DNA of 64,000 nucleotides from Opitutales bacterium (GTDB taxonomy: Bacteria > Verrucomicrobiota > Verrucomicrobiia > Opitutales > UBA953): assembly GCA_017531845.1 (NCBI GenBank), contig JAFXKI010000007.1:248001-312000 (forward strand), in the 5' to 3' direction. Shown here piece by piece: positions 19,293 to 27,368 of this stretch. Within the stretch, counting starts at the first letter, position 1, and the number at the start of each line of letters is the position of its first letter. A model generated the notes under the pieces. That model saw only the letters and a program-made list of their open reading frames with translations. It was not told the DNA's origin and searched no databases. The translations under genes were made by a program, and so were the position numbers.

Positions 19293-19674
19293 TAAACACG
19301 AATTTGAAAAAGTTCTTCTACGCGACGAAGTTTTTAAAATCGTCGGCTGCGCCATGCGTGTTTCTTCCGCCCTCGGTCCCGGGCTTCTCGAAAAACCTTA
19401 CGAAAATGCGCTCGTTGTGGAATTTGAAGACACCGGCATTCCCTACGAAAAACAAAAGCGTATTCAAATTTTTTATAAAGACCGACAAGTCGGAGACTAT
19501 TACCCCGACTTGGTCGCCTTCGGAAAAATCATTATCGCAACAAAATCCGTTTCAAAAATAACCGATATTGAGAGAGCCCAAACGCTGAATTACATGCGTC
19601 TCGCCAAACTCAAGGTCGGAATCATTCTAAACTTTCAAAAATCAAAGCTCGAATGGGAACGACTCGTTCTCTGA
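19282..19674 (+). CDS. GxxExxY family protein
   Basis: This 130-aa protein counts from the ATG at 19282 (MNTNKHEFEKVLLRDEV). The family signature is clear in GPGLLEKPYENAL near residues 33-45. GxxExxY proteins are compact, and their central segment recalls PD-(D/E)XK nucleases (YYPDLV then the strand with IIIATKSVSKI). In family members I remember, that strand reads like IVVELKAV. Here the Glu is replaced, so a nuclease activity is doubtful. The gene sits between lolC and lolD and is bracketed by a 21-bp imperfect inverted repeat, which looks like an insertion. Function is unknown. Confidence 0.75.
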   Translation: MNTNKHEFEKVLLRDEVFKIVGCAMRVSSALGPGLLEKPYENALVVEFEDTGIPYEKQKRIQIFYKDRQVGDYYPDLVAFGKIIIATKSVSKITDIERAQTLNYMRLAKLKVGIILNFQKSKLEWERLVL

Positions 19675-19677
19675 CCC

Positions 19678-19698
19678 TTCGTGTTTATTCGTGGTTTC
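19678..19698. repeat. Right inverted repeat flanking the GxxExxY gene
   Basis: TTCGTGTTTATTCGTGGTTTC starts 4 nt after the stop codon and pairs with 19272-19292. It lies directly upstream of the lolD ATG at 19705. Confidence 0.65.
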
Positions 19699-19704
19699 TT
19701 TTTT

Positions 19705-20391
19705 ATGGAAAGTGTTCTCAGCGCAAAAAATTTAAAAAAATCCTTCTCGACCCCGGCGGGAACGATTGAAGTTCTCACAGACATCAATCTCGCCGTCGCC
19801 GCCGGAGAAAGCGTTTCCGTGCGCGGCGAAAGCGGCGCGGGCAAAACAACGCTCCTGCAAATTCTGGGCGGGCTCGACACGCCCGACTCCGGAGAACTTT
19901 TTTGGAACGGCGAACGCATCACCAAGCGCGGGAACGCCTTTCTCGCCAAAGCCCGCACCAAACTCATCGGGTACGTTTTCCAATTTTTCCACCTCGTTCC
20001 TGAGCTGACGGCACTCGAAAACGTGTTGCTTGCCGCACGCATCGCGGGAACGCCGATGCGCCAAGCTCGCGCTCAGGCGAAGGAATTGCTCGCACGCGTC
20101 GGGCTCGCCGAGCGCATGACGCACCTGCCGACGAAACTTTCCGGCGGCGAATGCCAACGCGTTGCCATCGCGCGCGCGCTCATCAATCGCCCGCCGCTGA
20201 TTCTCGCCGACGAACCGACCGGCAATCTCGACGAGCGCACGGGCGAAGCAATTATGCAACTTATCATCGACGTTTGCCGCGAGCAAAACACCGCCCTGCT
20301 CCTCGTTACGCACAATCTCGATTTCGCTGCGCGCACCGACCGTTGCCTCGTCCTGCGCCACGGCATTCTCGAAGATTTGAAGGCAAAATAA
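19705..20391 (+). CDS. lolD: Lipoprotein-releasing ABC transporter ATP-binding protein
   Basis: This 228-aa ABC ATPase powers the LolC-type permease. The ATG at 19705 gives MESVLSAKNLKKSF; an in-frame GTG at 19681 lies inside the inverted repeat and is unlikely. Walker A is GESGAGKTT near residue 40, the signature LSGGECQR near 140 and Walker B ILADEPTGNLDE. The order and length match LolD and MacB-type ATPases. It is separated from lolC by the inserted GxxExxY gene and is followed by a strong terminator. Confidence 0.93.
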   Translation: MESVLSAKNLKKSFSTPAGTIEVLTDINLAVAAGESVSVRGESGAGKTTLLQILGGLDTPDSGELFWNGERITKRGNAFLAKARTKLIGYVFQFFHLVPELTALENVLLAARIAGTPMRQARAQAKELLARVGLAERMTHLPTKLSGGECQRVAIARALINRPPLILADEPTGNLDERTGEAIMQLIIDVCREQNTALLLVTHNLDFAARTDRCLVLRHGILEDLKAK

Positions 20392-20401
20392 AAAAAACAA
20401 A

Positions 20402-20445
20402 AACGCGGGAGGCAGACAAAAATACTGCTTCCCGCGTTTTTTTTT
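20402..20445. terminator. Terminator between lolD and the LOG gene
   Basis: A 14-bp stem (20402-20415 with 20425-20438, one G-T pair) is followed by a run of nine T. The genes on both sides converge, so it probably serves both strands. Confidence 0.85.
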
Positions 20446-20459
20446 GCGATCCCGTTTCG

Positions 20460-21407
20460 CTAACGCAATCCGCCGTGCGTGCGCCGCGGATCAAGGTGAT
20501 GCGGCTGAAGCATATCTTCGATATCTTTCCGGTTCGGGATTTTTTCGGATTCAACCATATCGGTCGTAATTTCCCGAATAATGTATTCGCGTGCATCTTC
20601 GACTTTGTCGAAATAACGAAACAGGTCCAAATCCTCCGGACTGATATAGCCGAGTTCGACAAATGCGTTGAAATCGATGATTTTCTCCCAAAACTCGCGC
20701 CCGAAAAGCACGATCGGGATTTTCTTCGGTGTTTTCCGCGTTTGAACAAGCGTCAGCATTTCGAACAATTCGTCCATTGTTCCGAAGCCGCCCGGGAACG
20801 CAATCAGCGCGTGCGCAAGGTAAAGAAACCAGTATTTGCGGATAAAAAAGTAGCGGAACTCGAAATCCAATTCCGGAGAAATAAACGGATTCGGCTTTTG
20901 TTCAAACGGCAAATGAATGCCGAGTCCGAGCGATTTTCCACCCGCCTCATAAGCACCTCGATTTGCGGCTTCCATAATGCCGGGGCCGCCGCCGGAGCAA
21001 ATGTAATAGCGATCCGCCGGGTTTGAAAAATGTTCTTCGCTCCATTTCGTCAAATCAAAGGCAAGCTGCCGCGCCATTTCGTAATAATGAGAATTGGCGA
21101 CATCGCGCTCGGCGGCGGCAATGCGTAACTTGCGTTCCGCCTCGCTCAGCGGCAACTCGTTTACTTTGCGGTGCGTTCGTGCCAAAGCTTCCTCCGCATC
21201 AATTTTCGGAAGCGTTCTCGCCGACCCGAAAAACACAAGCGTTTTCCGAATCGAATACGGATAAAGCCGATAATACGGCTCAAGCATTTCGCAATGTACA
21301 CGAATAGTGCGAGCCGCCGGGCTGTTCAGAAAATCCAAATTTTCGTAAGCCTTGACGTGTTTAAACTGGGGAACTCTTCCTTCCTGCGGGGTAATGTTTT
21401 CTTCCAT
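20460..21407 (-). CDS. LOG family protein (TIGR00730-type nucleotide phosphoribohydrolase)
   Basis: This 315-aa protein has the LOG signatures CSGGGPGIMEAANRGA and PGGFGTMDELFE, which bind the nucleotide and supply catalytic residues. Family members hydrolyse cytokinin riboside 5'-monophosphates or other nucleoside monophosphates and were long misnamed lysine decarboxylases. It is longer than the ~190-aa core because of an N-terminal extension of about 90 residues and a C-terminal helix. It is the last gene of a minus-strand run with gpsA, panB and a HAD phosphatase. Physiological substrate is unknown. Confidence 0.85.
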   Translation of the reverse strand: MEENITPQEGRVPQFKHVKAYENLDFLNSPAARTIRVHCEMLEPYYRLYPYSIRKTLVFFGSARTLPKIDAEEALARTHRKVNELPLSEAERKLRIAAAERDVANSHYYEMARQLAFDLTKWSEEHFSNPADRYYICSGGGPGIMEAANRGAYEAGGKSLGLGIHLPFEQKPNPFISPELDFEFRYFFIRKYWFLYLAHALIAFPGGFGTMDELFEMLTLVQTRKTPKKIPIVLFGREFWEKIIDFNAFVELGYISPEDLDLFRYFDKVEDAREYIIREITTDMVESEKIPNRKDIEDMLQPHHLDPRRTHGGLR

Positions 21408-21463
21408 GGTCAGGATTTTACACCCACAACCCTGTCAAACGCGACCAAAAACCGTAAAATTTC

Positions 21464-22462
21464 CTACTCTTCTTTAAGGGAGCGCGTCATCAGCGCATAA
21501 ACGGCGGATTTTAAGTCCACGTTTCCGTAAACGATATTGTAAACGCATTTCAGAATCGGAGCGGAAACGCCGGAGCGAGAAGCCGTTTCGTAGAAATTTT
21601 TTGTTGAGTAATAGCCTTCGACGACGGATTTTTGTGCATTCATTTTCGCCAATGCCGCCGCCGTTCCCGCACGTCCGATTTCCATTCCGAACTGGCGGTT
21701 GCGCGACCAGTCGGCAGTTGAAGTCGCTATTAAATCGCCCATGCCGCTAAGCCCGCGAACCGTTTCGACTTTTCCGCCTTCCGCTTCCACAAGGCGCCCC
21801 ATTTCGGCAACGGCTCGCGTGAGCAAGGAGGCGCGAGCGTTCGCGCCGAGCTTCATTCCGTCGCAAACGCCGGCGGCAAGCGCGTAAATATTCTTTAATG
21901 CTCCGCAAAGCTCCACGCCGATCAAATCCGTTGAGCGATAAATGCGAAACGATGCATTGCTGAACTCGCTTTGTATTTTTTCCGCAAGCGATTCCGCCGC
22001 ATCGCTTGCGAACGCGACGGCGGCAGGAAAACCGGAGGCAACTTCCGCAGCATTGGTCGGACCGGAAATCGTGCCGCAGGACAAATCCGGAAACACCTGC
22101 TTCAAAACCTGCTCCGGACGCAGAAGCGTTTCCGCTTCCAACCCTTTACAAAGAGAAATCACGATTTTGGTTTTCGGGGAAATGCAATTTTTCACGCGCT
22201 CCGCCGTTGCTCTCAATGCTTTTGACGGACACGCAAAAATCAGCACGTCACACTCCGTTAGTGCCGGCGCGGGAACGTGCGCAACCTGAATATCCTGCGG
22301 GAACGTAAACCCGGGCAAATAGTCTTTGTTTTCCCGCGTTCCCGCAATTTCCAAAGCTTGCTCAAGCCGGCGCGGAATCAGCGTAACGCGCTGCCCGCAG
22401 CGATTGAGATGAATCGCCATTGCCGAGCCCCACGCACCTGCGCCCAAAATTACAATATTCAT
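21464..22462 (-). CDS. gpsA: NAD(P)H-dependent glycerol-3-phosphate dehydrogenase
   Basis: This 332-aa enzyme reduces dihydroxyacetone phosphate to sn-glycerol 3-phosphate, the backbone for phospholipids. The ATG at 22462 gives MNIVILGAGAWGSAMAIHL with the Rossmann GxGxxG. ISGPTNAAEVA, ELCGALKNIYALAAG and the later GLSGMGDL are characteristic of GpsA. Length is normal. panB lies 54 bp upstream on the same strand. Confidence 0.95.
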   Translation of the reverse strand: MNIVILGAGAWGSAMAIHLNRCGQRVTLIPRRLEQALEIAGTRENKDYLPGFTFPQDIQVAHVPAPALTECDVLIFACPSKALRATAERVKNCISPKTKIVISLCKGLEAETLLRPEQVLKQVFPDLSCGTISGPTNAAEVASGFPAAVAFASDAAESLAEKIQSEFSNASFRIYRSTDLIGVELCGALKNIYALAAGVCDGMKLGANARASLLTRAVAEMGRLVEAEGGKVETVRGLSGMGDLIATSTADWSRNRQFGMEIGRAGTAAALAKMNAQKSVVEGYYSTKNFYETASRSGVSAPILKCVYNIVYGNVDLKSAVYALMTRSLKEE

Positions 22463-22516
22463 AAAAAAGAGGATTATAGAAAATTGATGCCGGATAATTA
22501 TTCTTTTTTTCACCCA

Positions 22517-23278
22517 TCAATTGCGGCGGATATCGTCGCGATACGAGGAAATGGCAGCGACAGCCTGTGAGCCGAGATCCGCATAAACTTTTGCAAAAGA
22601 CGGTTTTTTCGGAGAAAGCCCGAGAATATCGTGCATAACTATGATTTGCCCGTCGCAAGCCGTTCCGGAACCGATTCCCACAGTCGGAATCGACGCTTTT
22701 TTCGTAATTTCTCCGGCAAGCTCCGGCACCATCATTTCAAGCAACAACGCAAATGCGCCTGCTTTTTCGTGAGCGTTCGCCGCCGCAAAAAGCGCGGATT
22801 TTTCGTCTTCGGTTTTTCCGAATTTTCTGTATCCGCCTTCCTGATACACGTTCTGTGCCTGAAGTCCGATATGCGCCCAAACGGGAACGCCTGCCGCCGT
22901 AAGGCGGGCGATCGTCGGAGCCATTTCAATTCCGCCTTCAATTTTTACGGCTTCGGCTCCGCCCTCCTGCATGAGCCGCATGCAAATTTTCAAAAGTTCC
23001 GAAAATTCCCCGTGCGCCACTCCGAAAGGAATGTCTGCAGCGACGAGCGCACTCGGACGTGCCCGCGCAACCGCTGCCGTGTGGTGGACCATCATATCGA
23101 CGGTTACGGGAACGGTGCTGTCAAATCCTAACACGACGTTCCCGACGGAGTCTCCGACGAGAATCACGTCCACGTCCGCCGCATCGGCAAGCCGCGCCGT
23201 TACTGTATCATAAGCCGTGATACAAACGATTTGCGAATTTCCTTTCGCTTGGCGAAGGCTTTTGGTTGTTCGTTTCAT
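22517..23278 (-). CDS. panB: 3-methyl-2-oxobutanoate hydroxymethyltransferase
   Basis: This 253-aa enzyme adds a hydroxymethyl group from methylenetetrahydrofolate to alpha-ketoisovalerate, the first step of pantothenate synthesis. Family marks are VCITAYDTVTARLAD, DVILVGDSVGNVVLG (metal-binding Asp), VKIEGG and VPVWAHIGLQ. Length is typical. panC is not in the window. It lies between gpsA and a HAD phosphatase gene. Confidence 0.95.
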   Translation of the reverse strand: MKRTTKSLRQAKGNSQIVCITAYDTVTARLADAADVDVILVGDSVGNVVLGFDSTVPVTVDMMVHHTAAVARARPSALVAADIPFGVAHGEFSELLKICMRLMQEGGAEAVKIEGGIEMAPTIARLTAAGVPVWAHIGLQAQNVYQEGGYRKFGKTEDEKSALFAAANAHEKAGAFALLLEMMVPELAGEITKKASIPTVGIGSGTACDGQIIVMHDILGLSPKKPSFAKVYADLGSQAVAAISSYRDDIRRN

Positions 23279-23408
23279 GGGTTAAAATCGGGAAAAGTTT
23301 TCCCTCCATTATGTTCGCGTTCCCGTTCGCGGCAAATGCAAAGTGGCGGAGAGGGAAGTCAGGAATCGGAATCAGGAGAAGTAAAATTTCCTGATTTTTC
23401 CTAAATTT

Positions 23409-24104
23409 TCATTCTCCGCTTTCTTGCGGCGGAGGAAAATTCCACAACGCGTTCCCGAGCTGAAACATATTTCCGAAAATTAAATCCGGATCCGGGATAG
23501 CGGACAAAAGTGTTTCCGGCATGTGCGTTCCCGTCGCCACGCAGGCAACCGGCATTCCGACCGTTCCCGCCGCCTGAATGTCAAACGGAGAATCGCCCAC
23601 CATGAGCGTTTCCTCCGGGCTCGCGCCGAGCGCGGCAAGAACTGCCTCGGAAAATTCACGTTGCGGCTTGCGCCAGGGCATTTCCGGCGTATTCGTACCG
23701 AAAGCCGCATCCGAAAGCTCCGCAAGCCCCAAATGATCCAAGAGCGCAAGCGTCGCATCGTGATCCTTGTTTGTGAAAACGACGGTTCTTATTCCGCGTT
23801 CCCGCAGATGGCGCAAAATCCATTTCACGCCCGGCAACACAAATACACCCTCAAACATCACCTCGTGAAAATGTTCCCGAAAACGCCGCACGCCCTCCGG
23901 AGCAAGTTCGTCTCCGATGAGTTTTGACATCGTCATCGAAATCGACCCGCCGACCGTTGCGCGGAGCACGTCCAAGCTCTGAGGCACAAGTCCGAGAGAT
24001 TTTGCGACATCACTGTAGCAACGATGAATTGCAGTAAAATTATCTATCAGAGTGCCGTCCAAATCGAACAGCACCGTCCGGATTTTTTGATTATCAAAAG
24101 CCAT
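23409..24104 (-). CDS. HAD-superfamily hydrolase, phosphoglycolate phosphatase-like
   Basis: This 231-aa protein has HAD motif I LFDLDGTLID near residue 12 (nucleophile Asp and acid Asp), motif II in VVFTNKD near 108, a conserved Lys in WRKPQ, and motif IV GDSPFDIQAAG. An alpha-helical cap lies between motifs I and II, as in the Gph/PGP subfamily. Substrate may be phosphoglycolate or another small phosphomonoester. It is upstream of panB and downstream of the GH84 terminator. Confidence 0.85.
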   Translation of the reverse strand: MAFDNQKIRTVLFDLDGTLIDNFTAIHRCYSDVAKSLGLVPQSLDVLRATVGGSISMTMSKLIGDELAPEGVRRFREHFHEVMFEGVFVLPGVKWILRHLRERGIRTVVFTNKDHDATLALLDHLGLAELSDAAFGTNTPEMPWRKPQREFSEAVLAALGASPEETLMVGDSPFDIQAAGTVGMPVACVATGTHMPETLLSAIPDPDLIFGNMFQLGNALWNFPPPQESGE

Positions 24105-24110
24105 CGCTAA

Positions 24111-24150
24111 AATAAAAACGGAAAGAGCGACGTATCGCCGCTCCTCCCGT
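24111..24150 (-). terminator. Terminator downstream of the GH84 gene
   Basis: On the minus strand an imperfect 15-bp stem (24150-24136 with 24132-24118, three G-T pairs) is followed by TTTTTATTTTA. It begins 12 nt after the GH84 stop codon. Confidence 0.7.
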
Positions 24151-24161
24151 AAAATTGCCGT

Positions 24162-26651
24162 TTATTTCCAGAGGATTTCAAAAATATCCACCGGAGAGGA
24201 TTTTCCGGGCTTTACAGTAACTTTAACCTTCCCGTTTTCCTTTGAAACGAAAACGGATTTCGGAGAATCCGAAAGCACGACGGCATCCTTCGCGGGACCG
24301 GGGCTGACAAAAGTCTCCGTGCTCCTCACCGTGTAGTAAGACAACGGATCTCCATCGAAAATCGCGCCCTTGGAATTTGCTTTTGCATCTTCGGGAACGT
24401 CAAACTTGAACTCCTTCAGCTTCATGTTAAACGCTTTTCCGGAAGTATTCACAAAGCGGAAGAAGCGAATTTTTTTTGCCACATCCAAATCGACATAGAC
24501 CTCATCCTTCTTCGTTTGCGCATCGGCGGCTTTCCAGGTTTTTCCGTCCGTTGAAAGCTCGAGTGTTCCGTGCTTTGCGGCATCTTCATTTTCCAAAATC
24601 AAATGAATGTAATCGCCGTAAACACCTTCGGGGAGTTCGATCCCGACGAATTGCTTGGGCTTGAGAGTAATCGGTTCGAATTTGCGAATGCGAACGTATT
24701 TTCCCTCGCGCACGGCAATATCTTTTTTCATTTGATCAACGTCCGAAAGCACTTTGTAGGCGACTTCGCTCGGCTCAAGCGTGTTAGTATTCACGCCGAG
24801 CTGTTTGCAAAGTTTCGTCCATTCGCGCTGATAGGTTTTTGTCAAAAACGGAGCCACTTCCCGCGCTGCGACTTTGCTCGGATTGCGGTGCGGCGCGCCG
24901 ATTTTGTCGGCATGGTGCGCCTGTTCCGCCATGGTGCGATCCCGCGAAACGTAGTATTTCGCTGCTTTCGCCGCGTATTCCAAACGTTTTTTCACGTCCT
25001 TTGCCATTGCGAAATTAACGGTCATCGTTCCCCATTTTCCGGTTTCGCCGAGTGTGCGCACCCAAAACTCCGTTTCGAGCCACAAATCGGGATTATCGGT
25101 CGGAACAGTCTTCGAGAGCTGAGAGCTCGCAACACGCATTTTCCTAAACTCGGAAAGTAATTTTTTTGCCGTTCCCGTGGAAAGTTTTCCGTGCTCCAGT
25201 TCTTTTGTCGCCTTATCAAGCACGGGCTTAAACTCAACGGATTCTTCGCGGCGGTAACCGTGTCCGTTCTGTCCTTGGTCGGAACTGTGGTTCGCGAGCG
25301 TTTGCATCGCCGATGCATATTTCGGAAACAACGCTTTAATACTGTGTTTCCACGATGCTTCGGAATCAAACGCATCGACGTTCCAACAGTAGTCGCCGAC
25401 GCCGAAGAGGGCGATTTTCGACGCTTCCGGTTTATCCATCGGATTGGAAACAAAGCCTGAATACTTATCGCGATTCTCTTTTGCCAAGCCGTAAGTGCGC
25501 CCGAGCAAAAGTGCGCTCGCGCAATAATCCACCACCGGCCAGTTCCACCAGATATACGGCGGACGCTTCAGCCGTTTGGAAACCCAGTCTACGGTGCCTT
25601 CCGTGATGTCCGTGCAAACGGAATCGCCCGTCCACATCACGCGAATGCTCGGGTGAAGCTTGTCTCCGAGAATATCAAGATAGTCCCCGCCCGACCACGA
25701 TTTGTTGTATTGGCTCGGGCACATCACAAGCGGCGTTACGTCGTCTTTTTTCGAGAGAAAATTCTCCACGACGTAGTTACAGACTTCAGCCTGCAATTCC
25801 GCATTGTGCTTGAAAATATCGTCGAAAAACACACCGAATGAACGCACGCCGAGTCCATACATGATTTCGAATTTTTTCACCAGCTTTTGCATATCCTCCT
25901 GAGGGTCAGACGAATTGGTGATAATGCTTCCGACGTGCGCCGCCCAAACAAAATCCACATGATTTTCGTGCGCGGACTGAATTTGCTTTTTCAAAAGTTC
26001 CGCCGTTTCTTTCGGATACGGTTCCCACCAGCGGGCATGGTGATACGGATCATCTTTCGGACCGTAAATGTAGGTGTTAATTTTATACTTCCCGTAAAAA
26101 TCAAATTGGCTGAGGCGCGCGTCCGAAGTCCACGGACGCCCGTAGTAGCCTTCGACGCTCCCGCGATGCTGCACGTCCGGCCAATCCGCCACTTCGCAAA
26201 CAGCGATTTTCCCGTCCGCTTCAATCATGCGAGCGAGCGTCTGCGCAGCATAAAAAACACCGGAGGCGTCCTTCGCAAAAATTTCGATTTTAGCAGGCGT
26301 TACTTTCAAAACGTAGGCTTCGGGAACGTCTTTCACTTTCCGTTTGGAAAACTCCCGTGCGATCTTGTTCTTATTTTTTTCGACGATAACGGGAATTTTT
26401 CCCGCCGCCTTTATTTTCCTCGCCTTTAATACACCGGAAAGAGCCTTTTTTAAATCCGGATTTTTCGCAAAAGAACGTCCGGAGAGCTTACGCGCATCAA
26501 TCGTTGAACTGCCCGAAACTTTTACGGCTTGAGGCTTCGGGTAAACATCTGTTTCCGGGGATCCCGCGTAAAGACACGGGAACGCAAACAGCGACGCGGC
26601 AACGGCAAACAGGGTGTGCTTGGGAAAGGGGAACATACGGAGCACGACCAT
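24162..26651 (-). CDS. Secreted GH84 beta-N-acetylhexosaminidase (NagJ/O-GlcNAcase-like)
   Basis: This 829-aa protein has an N-terminal signal peptide (about residues 1-29, hydrophobic core then CLYAGS). A GH20b-like domain spans about 35-155. The GH84 catalytic barrel begins at about 160 with GSVEGYYGRPWT and carries the catalytic Asp pair in FFDDIF (Asp277, Asp278). C-terminal segments (from about 680) look like beta-sandwich carbohydrate-binding regions. GH84 enzymes remove terminal GlcNAc from glycoproteins or hyaluronan-type glycans by substrate-assisted catalysis. Export points to host glycan use. An alternative ATG lies at 26636. Confidence 0.9.
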   Translation of the reverse strand: MVVLRMFPFPKHTLFAVAASLFAFPCLYAGSPETDVYPKPQAVKVSGSSTIDARKLSGRSFAKNPDLKKALSGVLKARKIKAAGKIPVIVEKNKNKIAREFSKRKVKDVPEAYVLKVTPAKIEIFAKDASGVFYAAQTLARMIEADGKIAVCEVADWPDVQHRGSVEGYYGRPWTSDARLSQFDFYGKYKINTYIYGPKDDPYHHARWWEPYPKETAELLKKQIQSAHENHVDFVWAAHVGSIITNSSDPQEDMQKLVKKFEIMYGLGVRSFGVFFDDIFKHNAELQAEVCNYVVENFLSKKDDVTPLVMCPSQYNKSWSGGDYLDILGDKLHPSIRVMWTGDSVCTDITEGTVDWVSKRLKRPPYIWWNWPVVDYCASALLLGRTYGLAKENRDKYSGFVSNPMDKPEASKIALFGVGDYCWNVDAFDSEASWKHSIKALFPKYASAMQTLANHSSDQGQNGHGYRREESVEFKPVLDKATKELEHGKLSTGTAKKLLSEFRKMRVASSQLSKTVPTDNPDLWLETEFWVRTLGETGKWGTMTVNFAMAKDVKKRLEYAAKAAKYYVSRDRTMAEQAHHADKIGAPHRNPSKVAAREVAPFLTKTYQREWTKLCKQLGVNTNTLEPSEVAYKVLSDVDQMKKDIAVREGKYVRIRKFEPITLKPKQFVGIELPEGVYGDYIHLILENEDAAKHGTLELSTDGKTWKAADAQTKKDEVYVDLDVAKKIRFFRFVNTSGKAFNMKLKEFKFDVPEDAKANSKGAIFDGDPLSYYTVRSTETFVSPGPAKDAVVLSDSPKSVFVSKENGKVKVTVKPGKSSPVDIFEILWK

Positions 26652-26817
26652 ACCTCGCGAGACTCATTTCTTCAATTTCTTTTTTCAAAAAAAATATTTC
26701 AAAAAAAAGAAACGTTCCCGTACCGCACAAATTTTCTCCGTCTAAAAAAAAAGATTGTCTAATCCGGCAAAGCGCACAGAATCTCCGTTGTTTTTCATCC
26801 TAAACCCAATAAAGATT

Positions 26818-27237
26818 ATGTTCAAAAAATCGAAACTCGCACTCGCATCCATGGCGGTCGCTACGGCTCTTATGCTCTCCGGCTGCTTCTCCGGAAATCC
26901 GAACAATCCGGATCAGAACTTCGCCGCGCTCAAGCGTTGGAATAAGTTCAACAACTCCTGGCAGATGGCGGACTCCGCTGAAGCCAACAAATGGATCAAC
27001 GCAATCCTCGGCACGATCCCGTGCGGTATCGTTTACGGCCTCTGCACGTGGGGTGACGTCCTCATCTTCAATACGATGGGCTTCTGGACCGGAGACAATC
27101 CGTTCGCTTCCAACACCTATGTTGACGAAAACGGCGCTGAATTCCGCGTTGCTCAAACGAACGAAAACACGATCGAAGTAACCGAAGTTGCTACGAACGA
27201 AACGAAGGAATTCTCCTTCATCGTCGCTTCGAAATAA
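26818..27237 (+). CDS. DUF3332-type lipoprotein
   Basis: This 139-aa protein starts at 26818 (MFKKSKLALASMAVATALM) and has a lipoprotein signal with lipobox LSGC, giving an N-terminal lipidated Cys near residue 24. The mature part resembles DUF3332 proteins: an AALKRWNKF start, a central hydrophobic region IPCGIVYGLCTWGDVLIFN, then FWTGDNPF and a C-terminal beta region. Family function is unknown. It has its own strong terminator, and its codon use looks more GC-rich and regular than its neighbours, consistent with high expression. Confidence 0.8.
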   Translation: MFKKSKLALASMAVATALMLSGCFSGNPNNPDQNFAALKRWNKFNNSWQMADSAEANKWINAILGTIPCGIVYGLCTWGDVLIFNTMGFWTGDNPFASNTYVDENGAEFRVAQTNENTIEVTEVATNETKEFSFIVASK

Positions 27238-27251
27238 GTTTCGGCTTTCGC

Positions 27252-27294
27252 AAAAACGGCGTTCCCGCTTCTTAAGGGAACGCCGTTTTTTTTT
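27252..27294 (+). terminator. Terminator of the DUF3332 gene with an inverted motif pair
   Basis: A 15-bp perfect stem pairs AAAAACGGCGTTCCC (27252-27266) with GGGAACGCCGTTTTT (27276-27290) across a 9-nt loop, then continues as T. One arm has the complete CGTTCCCG octamer and the other differs in one flanking base. Confidence 0.9.
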
Positions 27295-27368
27295 GAAAAT
27301 ACGCTCTCTTTAATCTTTAAGCTTTGCTCTTTAATCTCTAAGCTCTCCTGCTTTCATTTTTAGTTATC

